64,000 bases of DNA from Topomyia yanbarensis (GCF_030247195.1 NC_080672.1:13888001-13952000), one strand, 5' to 3'; shown: positions 44,512 to 56,559, numbered from the stretch's first letter. Made by a program: numbers and translations. The notes: generated from the letters alone by a model not told the origin.

Positions 44512-45723
44512 TTACCCGGTAGCAAGACTGGAAAGCATAATCTTTTTCAAGACATGTTTGAGAATATCAAATCCCTTTTGCAGTACCACGGGAAGTATTC
44601 CATCTTTTCCAGGTGATTTGTATGGAGCAAAGCTGTCAACTGCCCACTTGAGCGATTCAGTGGTAACCAATGTGCGTGCTGACGCCCACGAGTCCGAATC
44701 ACCAGAATGAGATCTGTGAACATTGTTCACCTCCGGATCGATACAACCTGGAAAGTGTGTGTCGAAGAGACAATTAAGAACATCTTTTTCGTCCGTCACA
44801 TAAACACCGTCTCTGGTTTTTAAGTAGTTCATCTGAAAATCTTTCGATTTCGATAGAATTTTATTTAACCTGCTAGCCTCGTTCAGACTAGAGACATTAG
44901 TGCATAGGCTTTGCCAGCCAGCCCGTTCTGCAGATCTAAGACATTTCTTATATGCACTACGAGCTGACCTGAAAGCCCTGGAGTCATCACGCTGACGCCG
45001 GTTCCAAGCTCTTCTCATAACTTTCTTCATTCTATCAAGCTCAGCCCTCCACCAAGGGGTTCCCCTAGTCGATTTAACAGTACGAAGTGGACAAGCTTCT
45101 TCGTAGGATGCTAATATGAATGAGTTTGTCGTATCCACGACGTCATCTAAGTCGTCTAATTGACTAATTGTTGGAAAATATCCATGAAATTTAGTCGCCA
45201 ATTTTTCCAAAAAGAGGTCCCAGTTTGTAGATTTAGGATTACGATATGTTACCACATTGAAGGTGACATCAAAATGATCGAAAAATATATATTTATGATC
45301 GGATAGAGACGGTTCAGCTTCATTTGGAACCTGACAGTTTCCCAGCTCATGCAAAATTCTATCAGAGCAAAGCGTTACGTCTAACACCTCCTTGGTCGGT
45401 TTCCCATATTTAGAATATGGAGATTTGTACTTACTTATGTACTCCATCAGTTCAGAGCCTCTCAGATTGATGTCTGAGCTGCCCCAAATGATGTGATGAG
45501 CATACGCATCACTGCCGATAATGAGCGGAAGCCCATTTCTGCTACAAAATGATACAACGCTTTTGAAATCATCAGAAGGAGATGACTCGTTATGCGGTAG
45601 ATATGCTGAACAATATATATATTTTTTGTCTACGTTTCCGACAGTCAGTGTAACTGTGACAACACAGATATCGCGAGTTGTGAGCTCCGATATGAGACAC
45701 GTCGCAATCACGAGGCATTTCAC
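44512..45723 (-). pseudogene. Loa-type ORF2: rest of endonuclease and N-terminal polymerase (403 codons)
   Basis: Longest LINE frame in the window. It contains YCSAYLPHNESSPSDDFKSV, then GSDAYAHHIIWGSSDINLRG, EVLDVTLCSD, LSDHKYIFFD, a linker with GTPWWRAELDRMKKVMRRAW, and APYKSPGKDGILPVVLQKGF at the start of the polymerase. SDAYAHH stands where the catalytic SDANAHH is expected, so the endonuclease Asn is replaced by Tyr. SDH is intact. The segment after GSELMEYIS is garbled compared with the family. The frame ends near 44.51 kb at a break inside the polymerase. Confidence 0.8.
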
Positions 45724-45916
45724 GTGGGTTAGTCATGACTGTCTTGTTGTAAGCAATGAAGGCAGTGTTAAGTAACTTTCCAAAATAGAAGTTTCCTTTA
45801 TGGAAATACGGTTCTTCAACCAATGCTATGGAAGCTTTACCTTCCTGCATGAGTCGAGATAAATTCATAGTTGCTGTACGTTTATGTTGGAGATTGATTT
45901 GTGCTATTCTAACCAT
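45590..45916 (-). pseudogene. Loa-type ORF2: start of endonuclease
   Basis: MVRIAQINLQHKRTATMNLS, then RLMQEGKASIALVEEPYFHK and GNFYFGKLLNTAFIAYNKTV. INLQHxxTAxxxL and the EP(Y/W) motif (endonuclease Glu) mark the N-terminal AP-like endonuclease. A frameshift near 45.71 kb moves the frame into the next segment. Confidence 0.75.
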
Positions 45917-45920
45917 TTTT

Positions 45921-46990
45921 GATTAGAGAACTGTACATTTCATCTCCAACATAAATTGCACACTAACTAGAGGACACCAAGCGAGTTGGGATGTTAACGC
46001 ATATAGCGAACCATATCAGGTTTAAATGGGACACGATCATCTGATTCCCACGATTTGCGAAGAAAATAATGGTCCACTGTGTCAGAGATTCGCATAACAC
46101 AGCAAGGGCAAAACCCAAAATGCTCCGTGCGCGACTGGCATATTTTAGACCCTCCAGTCATCAAATCCTCGGCACGGAACTACACCTTGAATTACGGTCT
46201 CCTACTTTCAGTCGCCTTCTACGACATGGGAGCAGGACCATAGTGGCTCAATTCTTGGCCGGATACCACACGGCCTCTGGGTAGGTTCATCTGTGCACAT
46301 CGAAATTTGAAATTTGAAAATGTGTGTTCACCGATGAAACCTATTTTTAGATCAATGGATTTCTTAACAAACACAATTGCCGTTACTATCGCAAAGAACA
46401 ATGACCAGAAGTTTCTCGAGACCCTGTTACACCCACAAAAGTGCATTGTATAGAGTAGAATACTCCCCGGTGGCATTATAACTCCATATTCCATTCTGAA
46501 GAGTTCTGGTTCCAGCTGAAAGGATATACGGTCCATGCAACGACCGCTTCAATCAAACTATTAAAGACTCTTCGGTGCTTATGTTATTTGCCATTTTGGT
46601 TGAGCCAATTGCAATCTGACGCCCCGGTCTTTACAGGGTTATGTCAAGCCGTTGATCTATGCCGACAAACTCGAAACCGAATCCAACATTAGGCATGTTT
46701 TCGACGAAATACGATTAGAGCTACGTGAAAAAGTTGTCTGAAATTGGACCGACCGTAGAGAACTCTCGTACTGAGAGGCAATATTTGTCATATACCCGAA
46801 ATTGTTTTCAAAAATTTATCTCTTGAATCAATATTTTGAATGAAGATAAAATAGGACGTTTATGAACGATATTCTTATGAAATTTGCTATATTTTTTTCC
46901 TGAGTTAACGAGTACAATTTATTATTGTCACTGCCAGTCGTTTACCCCTCGCTGGACTCGTTTACTCCTTGTAGGAATGAAATGACGAAA
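45921..46990. other. Unassigned, probably other LINE debris
   Basis: Upstream of the Loa-type ORF2. Minus-strand words such as DTVDHYFLRKSWESDDRVPF hint at the C-terminal end of another LINE near 46.0 kb, but I could not confirm a motif. 46.55-47.0 kb is featureless. Confidence 0.35.
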
Positions 46991-46997
46991 TGATAAC

Positions 46998-47236
46998 TTT
47001 TTTCAATAGGTCTAATCTGTAAAAGAGAGCCTCTCTTCGTTTACTTTCTCTTTCGCGAATAACTCGGTCACCTTTCTGATTTCCCGTCAACTGTATGCAT
47101 AATAAGCTAGTAAAAACATTGGTCTTTTGAAACATACCGATAAATGATTAAAAAGTTTTATGGTTTCGCGGTAATAATCGAAAGAGAAAGCGAAAAAAGA
47201 GGGCTCTCAGTTGCAGATTGGACCTAATGAAAAAAA
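46998..47236. mobile_element. MITE, ~240 bp, with ~60-bp inverted ends
   Basis: Left arm TTTTTCAATAGGTCTAATCT...AGAGAGCC...CTTTCTCTTTCGC; right arm is its diverged inverse (GCGGTAATAATCGAAAGAG...GAGGGCTCTCAG...AGATTGGACCTAATGAAAAA). No coding capacity. It lies just 5' of a LINE endonuclease fragment. Confidence 0.65.
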
Positions 47237-47289
47237 AAGTCTTCAAATATGGTTTTTTTCTGGTGACGTGAGCCCTCGGGTTTTTCTAT

Positions 47290-47990
47290 CGTTACAATTC
47301 ATGATCCGATACCGATGCTTCGACGACAAGTGTTTTATCTATTATCCGAACGTGAGGGGTATGAATACTAAACTGAACAACTTTCTGCTTGCCTCTACCT
47401 ACCTACTGTTATTATAGTACTCACTGAGACGTGGCTTACGACACCATCTCATCACTACAGATTTTTGAACCGGATTACGATGTGTGATCGACCATAGTCA
47501 GCGTAACAGTCGTAAACGGCACAGCGTCGGTACTCTGATCGCCGTCAGAAAATTATTAGGTGTATTTATCTCTTCATATGTGCGTCCTACTTTCCACTGT
47601 ATATAAAGAATGCTTTATGCTTTCATCTCTCCGCTTTAAGAGACATCAGATCTATTGTTAAATGTGATGACTTCGTTTCAGTCTGTGGTACCGCATAATC
47701 GCTTTGAGCACCGACGATGTAGCATCTGGGGGCTTAGTATAAGTTAAAACGCTTCGAAATAGGCAGGAGAAAATTGTGGACCTCATTTTCCAGGCTGCAT
47801 CTGCCGTTTAACGCGGATTTGTTGATTATGATGCATGCGAGTTGTTGGCTGTTGACTCTTTACGATCTCCTTTGGAAATGTAAATTAATGTTACTCACGA
47901 AACAATTCGCGATAACACGACCGTTGTTACCGGTCAATTAAATTACAGGAAAAATGATTTCAAAGATCTTGGTTACTCGGTGATCAAGTC
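47290..47990 (+). pseudogene. Jockey-type LINE endonuclease fragment
   Basis: DDKCFIYYPNVRGMNTKLNN, FLLAST, then across stops and shifts SQRNSRKRHSVGTLIAVRKL, IVDLIFQAASAV and VDYDACELLAVDSLRSPLEM. YYxNVRGMxTK and GTLIAVRxxL are the clade's endonuclease signatures. Heavily broken. The matching polymerase lies at 49.3 kb beyond a reverse-oriented insertion. Confidence 0.6.
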
Positions 47991-48149
47991 ACAGTGGTCA
48001 TTTGTGTTTTTTTGTGTTTGTATTAATTCGTTCATTAGGCACGGTTCAAGGCGTTAGCTTCACGGAGCTGTGGATCTTTTGTATATTTACATGATTTAAA
48101 ACTAAAAATAATAAACGATTAATACAAAGAGTCTATTTGGTCCCATACA

Positions 48150-49100
48150 CGTGACTTTCCATTGCGCGCGGAAATCCGTTTTCACGTCGGGGAAATATTT
48201 TAATCCACGCCAACTGTATCATGAGGGTCATTCATATCTTTGTCGTCAACGCACATGTCCGGGTCATCATCGGGGTTACTGCCTTGCTGTTCGCGATCAG
48301 GTGTTCTTCCTAACATCTTTCCCTTTCTGGTCACGAGCGGGAACTCTTCGTCATTGCTAGTAGCTCTCTCGCTGTTGAATTTGTGGTACTTGACGCTGCT
48401 TTCGTAGTTGTCATTATTGCTTGAACAGCAACCACAAATTTGGCAACCGTTTGTGGTTCAGGGAATGATATTGGAGAAAGGGTGTTGGCATTTCTTTCTG
48501 TAGATGAGCTTTTCTCCGCGGATTCTGGGCAGGGTTGTCCCATTGCGGACATTTGTCCACAGAACTGGCACGTGTTAGTTTGCCCTTCATATGTATAGAG
48601 TTAGCTGTATAATGGTATCTCTCCCTTCTGTTTTGTACTGCGGGTAAGGTAGGTAGGGAATGGGTTGGTTTATCCACAATATCACCACAAAACAAATACC
48701 TGAAATACGTGAAAAGTAGTTCTTCCACGTGTCCTCCGTACTGGGTTCCACTTCTTCAAAATACGCCGCTTTGCAAGTACGTGGTGCCAAATCATGTAAT
48801 TTTACTTCCACGTATCCATTATCCATATACATAAGGATCTTGATTTTGCCGGTGTTACAATCAAGCACGGGTTTCAAGTTGTTTTGAGAAATGATTTTTT
48901 CCACCTAGGCGAATTTGTTGAACGTTATCAGTGCCTGACGTGCTCCAATTGGATGAAGCTGACTTCTGAAAACCGAAGCTGCATTCTCAGCTTCAGCAAA
49001 TGTTCCACATCACAAATATCCGGTCTTACGCGGAAAGACCGTAAGTCAATGGCCACCATGTTAGGCCGATGTTGATGAGACTCAGTCTTCTTGATGGATC
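48150..49100 (-). pseudogene. LINE ORF1 fragment inserted in reverse
   Basis: Minus strand includes (48904-48725) ISQNNLKPVLDCNTGKIKIL, MYMDNGYVEVKLHDLAPRTC and EPSTEDTWKNYFSRIS, the ORF1 core MDNGxVxVKLHDLAPxT...WKNYFPGI. Further 3' are a CGQ...C-type patch (48.55 kb) and an acidic tail SNPDDDPDMCVDDKDMNDPH (48.27-48.21 kb). The upstream end (49.05-49.1 kb) shares words with 34.36-34.47 kb. It interrupts the + strand LINE between endonuclease and polymerase. Confidence 0.65.
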
Positions 49101-49329
49101 ACTACACAAGAATAATAGTAACGGTTCCCTTTGTTCTTCAGCAGAGAGCACGCCGGTATTGTGACTGATGTCTTTGGTGGTTGTGAATAGACTGATCATT
49201 TGTGGTTGTTGCATCTGAATAGCACTTGGTACCACAAATATATAGATCGTGTACAGACAAACCTTCGAAGTAATCCTAAAATCTTTAAGAACTATGCGAA
49301 CTCCAAGCGCTGCAATTTACCTCGGTCTG

Positions 49330-49640
49330 TCTTCTGAAGATGCAGATCAGTGGATATTATCTACACTGACCTGAATACAGCTTTCGATAGAATTGACCGT
49401 GATCTGCTGGTTGCAAATTTTTTATAGCTAGGAACCTTGGACCGATTGGTTGATTGGTTGCGTTCATATTTGCTCGAAAGGTCACTTTGCGTGAAGCTTG
49501 GACGGGTCGATTATTTCAGGCGCAGTCCCAGGGTAGTAATCTGGGCCTACTTTTGTTTTTACTATACATAAATGATGTATGTTACCTACTACCACCTGGC
49601 GATTGTCGATTGCTACATGCGGTCGATATGAATAATTGAA
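49330..49640 (+). pseudogene. Jockey-type LINE reverse transcriptase fragment
   Basis: IIYTDLNTAFDRIDRDLLVA (motif A), LGTLDRLVDWLRSYLLERSL, CVKLGRVDYF, then QSQGSNLGLLLFLLYINDVC (motif B) and YLLPPGDCRLLHAVDMNN where YADDxK is expected. Catalytic YADD is lost. Same orientation and clade as the endonuclease at 47.3 kb. Confidence 0.75.
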
Positions 49641-49739
49641 TACTGTCTCAACTCTCTCGAACTTCTGAGAACGCTGCATATTTTCACGAAATAATAATAT
49701 AATGAACAGAATCATTATATGCGTTGAAAAATGTAACGT

Positions 49740-50190
49740 TATCTTCTTCTATGACATATGGTTGCCACATGGCTTACAAGCCTTTGGTTAGAGTGGAAAT
49801 ACTGAATCACTTAGGAATCTGTTTGGATATCAGTTGGATTTTAACGTTCGTCGATAGAGAGCAAATTGTTACCTTCGTTTTATAAAGAAACTCTTTAATG
49901 AATTCAGCAATTCCCTTTGCCTGCAATCACTTTACTATTTATTAGTGCGTCCAATATTGGAAACTTCCTCGATAGTTTGGTGTCCTTATCACAGGGCTTG
50001 GATTGATCGAATTGAGCAAGTTTAGAAACGTTTTCTCATGCTTGCCTCCATATGCCGATCGCTGCCGTTTATTGAACTTTGATATACTTGAGACGAGGTG
50101 CAGTCGAATGACAATAAGAACAAATAAATATAAAAAACTCAGGAAAGTACGGAACAAACATGGTTTGTGGCTCTAATAGAAGGTTCTAAT
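49740..50190 (+). pseudogene. Jockey-type LINE C-terminal fragment
   Basis: Frame reads SLYYLLVRPILETSSIVWCP, YHRAWIDRIEQV, stop, KRFLMLASICRSLPFIEL. LVRPxLETSSIVWCPYxxxWxxRIExVQKRF is the conserved region after the polymerase palm. The element probably ends near 50.15-50.2 kb (AACAAATAAATATAAAAAAC). Confidence 0.7.
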
Positions 50191-50219
50191 GTTCAATCGA
50201 TTCTCTGAAGGATGGGAAG

Positions 50220-51660
50220 AATTGGGGGGAAAACGGGTACATACGTTTTATTCGGTTATTCTAACTAACTTAAATAGATTCCTTCATTTTTTCACATAAG
50301 AATTATTACTTTTCATCAGCCGCATTTAGACTGTTTCCAAAAAGCACAGCCAGGTTTAACTTTATACTTGAGTTAACGGAGAGATTTGTAGTAAAACGGG
50401 TACATTGATTCCCCGGATTTTTCTACATGACAATTAGTACTTTCCATCAGCCACATTCAGCCTCTTTTCGAGAAGCACAGCAGCTAGGTTTAACTTCACA
50501 CTCGAGATATGGAAAGAGTTGGGGTAAAATGGATACACACTAGACCGGCAACAATTTTAATTTTTTTTTTCGGAACACTGCTAATTCAAATGGTAATCAG
50601 ATCATATGCTAAATATGAGCTTTTTCCGATAGCTCTAGTTCACCCACAAGAGGTTTCAAGTTTCTATAGTAATATATATGGAAACTCGGAAATAAAAACC
50701 TAAAATATAATAAAAAAAATCCACAGTAACTTATGATTGCGTAGCTTATTTTATAACAAACAGCTTTGTTGAAGTTTGCATATTGATTGGAGGTTCCTAG
50801 ATAAAGTTCTTTAGCTTTAAAGACCAACCCATTTTTTTGAAAATTCCTGTTCTAAGCATGTGCGAGAAAGAGAGGCAACACATAACTATGAGAATATCTC
50901 TTTACTGCAAAATCGAATCATTTTGCAGTCTTCGGCAATGTTGATCCTTACACCTTAAGCTATATATTTACAGATTTTGGGATGCACAGGATGACATTGG
51001 AGTTTTGTACTGAATTTATTGTTTCTATTGCCTATTTTTCATATATTTTCACATACAAACTTCATAATTCTTGTGAGTAAACCAACCTTTTTTGGAAAAA
51101 GCTCAAATTTGATAAATGCTATGTGTAGCCAATTACCGTTTGATTTAGCAGTGTTCCGAAAAAAAGTCAAACTTGTTGCCGGTCTATTACACATGTCTCG
51201 TGCGGTCATTCTAACTATCTTCAATCGATTCCCCAGATCTTTTTGCATAAGTAATACTACTTTTGATCAACCCCATTCAGCCTCTTTCTGAAATATAGAG
51301 CCAGGATTAACTTTACACATGAGTTATGGGACGAGTTGAGATAAAACGGCGGTCAGTTTAATTATATTTAAACGATAACCTGGACTTTTTTACATAAAAA
51401 TTACCACTTTGGATCAGCCGCATATAGGCTATTTACCGAAATTTAAAGCCGGAATTAACACCAAACTTTAGATGTTCAAAGAATAGGGGTAAAATGGGTG
51501 TAAACATTTCGTGAGATTATTCTAATTATTTTCAATCGATTCTCTAGATTTTTTTACTAAAGAAATACTAAGTTTAGTGAGCCGTATTCAATTTTCTTCC
51601 GAGTTATATATTCATTCTTGAACATAAACTCAAACGAAAGGGGGAATTGGGAAAAAAGGG
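50220..51660 (+). repeat. Diverged tandem array, ~130-165-bp unit, about five units
   Basis: Each unit begins GGGGTAAAAYGGGTACA-like and continues TTATTCTAACTATCTTCAAT, CGATTCCCTAGATTTTTT, ACATAAGAATTACTACTTT, CATCAGCCGCATTCAGCCTC, TTCCGAGAAGCACAGCCAGG and TTTAACTTCACACTTGAGTT. Unit starts are near 50226, 50391, 50522, 51338 and 51486. The 50522 unit is split by the MITE at 50543-51184. Confidence 0.7.
50543..51184. mobile_element. TA-target MITE (642 bp) inside the tandem array
   Basis: GACCGGCAACAATTTTAAT...TTTTTTCGGAACACTGCTAA at the left is inverted at the right (TTAGCAGTGTTCCGAAAAAA...CTTGTTGCCGGTC). TA flanks both ends (50541-50542, 51185-51186). Arms are about 100 bp. Removing it restores a continuous array unit (ATACACACTA then TTACACATG). 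Confidence 0.8.
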
Positions 51661-54600
51661 CCATGATGCCATATTTTAGATGGAAAGCAAAGCCGATTCT
51701 TGAATATCTTCTGGAAAATGCGTTCAATATGTCCCAAATTGACATCTTTGCCCGATGGCCGTAAAAAAACCTACACACGTAATTGAGTTTCCAAACTTCC
51801 GGAAACGAGAGCCTTCATTCCGCAGGGCGGGGAAGCTGCGATTGACTTTGTCGGCGGTAACAATAATCCTTGATGGGGCCCAATGCATAATCTAATAAAC
51901 ATCCCGTCCCCATCCAGCGCCACTCACTATCGCAGCGATAATACACCGACCGATTTAAATCCGCCAGCACACCGGGGCGTTGTTGTGATGAGGCTCAAGC
52001 TGATCCACCTAGACAGGCTTACTGGAAGTCAGTATTCCCCTACTACACAGCGGCAGCTCTGTTACGATTTCCAACAGAAGAGAGGGTGCAAAGTTTGCAT
52101 CTCCCATGGGGGGCGAGAAAAGGGGGGAGATGGTGCTGAGTCGAGTGCAAATATTCTCCAATCTCTGCTGGAATGGTAGACGTCCCCTCTTCAAAAGGAC
52201 GGACTGAAACTAAATTGGATTGATGCGGCTGCAGTCTCATCACCATCATCAACAATAACAAAAACAAGGACAGCAAATGCGCGCCGTGGTGCTGATTTGA
52301 CGGAGGGAGGAGGTTGGCGAACCTTTCAATCGCTGAAAGTCCAGCATCACTAGGCGAGGGCAATTTATCGTTTCGGCAGACATGAATTGAGATAAATTAA
52401 ATATTTCAAGTGAAGAAAATCCGTTTCCTAGAGAGGACCATTAAAATATGCTTTCCTCGGAGTGCGGGATCCGGCAAAGGCCCAGCCTCGTCTCGGGAGG
52501 TCGGTTGGACGTACAAGTGGTTCCTCCTCAAGTGGATACAATGTTAATATAGAACGTAAACAGACGGGGTGGTTCAGCCCGCTTCTGGCCACTAGGGTTT
52601 GTTTTGGGCGCTACCCGGCTGTTGGCTGTTGGTGTCCTCTCAGCCGTCAAACGGTGTGTAAATGAAGGAAAATTTATTAATTTCCTGTCTCGTCCCCTGG
52701 TGCTGTGTGGTGGTGAGTGAGGCAAAGTAGTTCTCGATAGACGACAGGAGGCGTAACGAACCTACTTCGAGCAGGGTCGATGGGAGCCCATAAATTGCAT
52801 ACTGTGCGTTGGTGGGCGTTGTTCGCTGTCTATAAGAACGAAAGTGTGTCCTGTCGTCGTCGTCGTCGGTACAGAGAGATTCGTCCGTCCGTCTGCCGGA
52901 GGAGTTGCTCGAGTGGAGGAAAATTTCTGAACAGCTACGTCGTAAAATATCATGGTCGGGCAGGAAAAATCTCTTTTATGTTGCAGCCTTTCCTTTACCC
53001 AGGGACGGTATATATGCAAAAAAGCATAAAAGAAAATGGGTAGACCGGACGGCAGGAACCCCCCTCGGTGTCTTTGATGCCGATCGTTGTCGACGGTGGC
53101 TGTAAGTCGAGGCGGAATGTGGTCGGTCTGGAAAATTGGAACCAAACTAGCACCAACACTAGCCGGTCAGTCGGCTAGGATTGGCTCGGGTCGGGTCAGT
53201 CAGTTTAGAAAGATATGGGTTGGGTGCGTTGCGAATAATAGTCCGTGTTATGTCGATATTTTCTGTCCAACTGAAATAGAAAAAAAACCAAACGAATGGT
53301 GTAGCAAAGAGTTTCAGTGTCCGATTTCATGGACCACTAGATGTAGGGGAACTGCGTTGAAAAGGCACCAAATATGCCAACAACCAAACACTGTATTATC
53401 CATAAGTAGCTTACTTTGATTACAAGTAAGTTTATTCGAATGGTAGCTAAGGTGAATCTCTATTTCATCCAGGTCCCTGCAAAAGCAATTGCCAAAACCA
53501 TTCACCATAATGAGAAGCCGGAATGTAATGACTGTGACAACGACAAAGCGGTTAAAAGTGAGGTCCAGTCAACAGCAGCGGTGGAACGATAATGATTCCG
53601 GATATCTTGAACCCGCAGTAGAAAATGACGCAATCCGCAATGGCCATGATCTGTGTTTATAAATACGTCGATTTAAAACGGTACACAACCGATTTTCCTT
53701 TATCTTTTTCGGGGTTCCATTCTTACCCGTTTGACCTCTTCGTCCTCGTCGAGGAGTAGTACGAAATGGAACGGAACTGTATGCGGATGATGACTCTCCG
53801 GCTGCCCTCCGATTTGGAAATGCGGCACCAAATACACTCCAACGGAGATGAAAGCATATAAACACAGAACAATGTCAGTTCATTAAGTGAACCGGCAGTC
53901 CCTTTTCTCTCCCCAGGTTCTAGGTCGGTTTCCACTCCGGAAGCTTTCAACGATTCCAACTTGTACCTTATAGGCTAAACACATTATATCGGAAAATGAC
54001 GATCATTTGGGGGTTTTTGGTTTTCCGGGGGGATAATAAACAGCAGGCGCACACACATCGGGCTCGGAGTTGATAGCCTTTTTCCCTTTCTCTGTCTCGC
54101 TAAGAACAGATCTCTGTTTCTGATCCATAAATGCTATTAGCATTAGCCACAAAATCCCATCGTACTACTGCTACTGCTGGAGGCCTAGTCATTCGAAAGA
54201 AGCCAGCAACGAGAGAATGAGTCCGAGGGATGCTACATTCTTATGGCACCATTGAGAAGGAACCTAAGTTATAGTCATCAACAGCAGCTTTCATATAATA
54301 AAGTAAACATTGGTTCCCACACCCCCGCAAAGAGAAAACTTCATCGCTGGTGCTGTGAGTTGATAGCTGGTAGAAGCTTCTCATCACTAGCTTAGCTACC
54401 AACGCGATTCTCTTCATTAGGACTTCTCTGATACATTATTCATTAATCGCTTTCGCCGATCGTCGGGGACCGTCCGTTAGGTGGGTACCAAATGTAACAA
54501 GAGAAGTCGTCGTTTTCAATTCAATTTTTATTCGTTCATTGCCAGACTGAAGGTAGAAATTTGAAAATGACTTGTCATTCATTTATTTTAGATTTCATTA

Positions 54601-55200
54601 AAAGTGGTGAGTATCACGCTGTTTCCGAGTTCCAACAGCGATGGCGGCATCGTCAGCGAAACCAAGTAGGCTGGAGGTTTCTTAGTTTTCGGCGGGATGT
54701 CGAACCAGTCCAGCATATGAAAACGCAGTAGGCTATGCGGTTAATGGTAGACGTGATTTTTTATGAAACGAAAAATTAAGTTATCGCGGGCCAGTGGCGT
54801 AGCCAGGGGGAGTGGAAGTCATAATTATCAGTTTGTTATCGTTATGTTCTTTAAAATATTGTCATTCACAATTAAGGTGAAGAGAACTTTCTTTAATAGC
54901 AATAATAAACCATTATTCTGTAGTTTGTAATAGTTTATTACAAACATAACCAACCTCACTCTCAAATAGAGTTTGTTGTATTCTTTAGAGACCAAGTATT
55001 TTTATAGTGTTTAAACTGTTTTCGTGATGCGCTGCTTTTAAAGTATCGTCTATTTATTGTTAATTTATCTTTTGTGTGCGAATATTGTGTTATCATCGTC
55101 GTCCAGCAGAGAATTGAATCAATATTCGATAGTTTATTTACGCTGTGCCCGCTGCTGATACGTCGTGCTACCATTTGAGTGGTTTTCCTGGGCGAAACGA
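51661..55200. other. Repeat-poor Ten-m intron
   Basis: About 3.5 kb of unique-looking, GC-richer DNA. A lone CAGTGGCGTAGCCAGG near 54790 looks like a transposon terminus without a partner. No convincing exon was found. Confidence 0.45.
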
Positions 55201-55429
55201 GTCTGGAGCAAAATTGCGCTAAGCTCAACCCGAGCTTCAACCAGATAAACACCTCGATCCCGGTCAATTATCTGCCGTGGGTACTGTGGATGTTCGATCC
55301 ATATGGTATGCGCGAGTGTTACCCGTGCTGTGTTGGGCTACTGTACTATACATTAAATTTGTTTTTTGGATGTATGATAATTCTGACCGGTTATTTGAAA
55401 ATTCGCATCACCGCCAAATCACAAAAGTG

Positions 55430-55932
55430 GTTGATGCAAAGTCGACTCTAGCATCACTCACGGATGCAATCAACAACTTGCAGACCAAAATAAAGCAGTT
55501 GGCTAGATCGACTCCAACCGTTCCGATACCGATAGTTAACCGTTGGCCTCCAATTAAATTTTGCCGAGCAGCTAAACGACCCCGTAGACCAGACGTGGCA
55601 GAAAAGGCATTAGAAGCCTGTCTGACTCGATATAGATAGGGGAAAATGTTGTGCCCGTTCCAATATCCGTGAGGCCGGCGAATAAATTCTGGCTTTACTT
55701 GTCCCGTATACGGCCAGAAGTCACCAACGACGAAATTATCGCAATGGTGCGGGCCAATTTAGATACGACGCTTAATCTTGAGCTGGTTAAATTGGTTGCC
55801 AAAGGAATGGATATCAGTAACATAACTTTCGTCTTCTTCAATGTCGGTGTGGACTCTAGTTTGAAAACGATCGCATTGGATCCATCGACTCGGCTAGAAG
55901 GGATTATTGCAAACCGCTCGTTGTGGACCTAA
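55430..55932 (+). pseudogene. Jockey-type LINE ORF1 (gag-like), broken
   Basis: First part: VDAKSTLASLTDAINNLQTK and IKQLARSTPTVPIPIVNRWP (heptad-like helix, then Pro-rich). Second part, after a frameshift: VRPANKFWLYLSRIRPEVTN, DEIIAMVRANLDTTLNLELV, KLVAKGMDISNITFVFFNVG and VDSSLKTIALDPSTRLEGII. WLYLSRIxPxVTxDEI...LVxKGxDISxxTFxSFxVG...LxPSTWPxGI is the ORF1 signature of mosquito Jockey-type LINEs. The WP residues before GI are mutated. Confidence 0.75.
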
Positions 55933-56009
55933 CTTCAATACCTACAACATCGTTAGGAGTAGCAGCGCACTGACAATCCGCTCCCTGAAAACCTTTTGGT
56001 TCCTAGCAT

Positions 56010-56282
56010 GTCGTGTTATACAGAACATGATTTCCTGTCCTTCTACTACCAGAATGTTCGTGGAATGAGAACAAAAACGCAGGCCTTCTGCTTGCTCTCA
56101 CTTACTGCGACTACGACATTATCGTTCTCACCGAAATCTGACTATGTAATGGTGTATTACACGCCGAGCTACGCAAACTAGTCTTTATAGCGATAAAGAA
56201 AAATCTGACTGTACTAAAGATGCCCGGATGCGAACGTTTGTAACAGGTTATCTTACGCGTTTTACTGCCAGGCCAATCTTAA
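56010..56282 (+). pseudogene. Jockey-type LINE endonuclease start, cut by a hAT-like insertion
   Basis: DFLSFYYQNVRGMRTKTQAF, then CLLSLTATTTLSFSPKSDYV across a shift, and further fragments to about 56280. The endonuclease is interrupted by the element starting at 56284. LINE sequence resumes after 58735. Confidence 0.65.
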
Positions 56283-56548
56283 TTAGAGGTGTTCACCGAT
56301 GAAAAATATCGTTATCAGCGCTGTTGGTGCGATTTTGACCAGCGGCGGCGTATAGGCGTGACGCCGTTAGCTAAAATCAACGGCGGCGCAATACGGCGTG
56401 GGCTATTTTTTTGATTAGGATGGGAAGTAATAACGATTTCTTGCTCAATCACTCTTGTCATGTTGGCTGTCGTATGCGCTTGTTTTAAAGCTAAGCCGAG
56501 TATTGATGACGTAGCAGTATAATCAGCCTTTAGTATAACACAGTGATT

Positions 56549-56559
56549 TTCAACCGGTA
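56549..56559 (+). repeat. Target-site duplication of the SINE, left copy
   Basis: TTCAACCGGTA, identical to 56707-56717. Confidence 0.85.

Larger units (their letters stand above)
42690..45920 (-). mobile_element. Loa-type LINE, nearly complete ORF2, inactivated
   Basis: Minus-strand order of domains is endonuclease (45.9-45.3 kb), linker and polymerase (45.2-43.6 kb), RNase H (43.5-43.2 kb) and a terminal Cys/His segment (42.96-42.75 kb). RNase H plus this domain order is the Loa/R1/I organisation. The overall sequence best fits the Loa-type elements known from Aedes. At least five frame breaks separate the pieces. ORF1 is absent upstream of 45.92 kb, so the copy is 5'-truncated or the 5' part was replaced. 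Confidence 0.75.

Noticed and set aside
54790..54806. CAGTGGCGTAGCCAGGG as the end of a DNA transposon
   Set aside because: Familiar terminus, but no inverted partner or target duplication was found within a plausible distance.
55179..55451. + strand frame with hydrophobic stretch as a membrane-protein exon
   Set aside because: It overlaps the LINE ORF1 leader in another frame, and the downstream sequence is clearly LINE ORF1.
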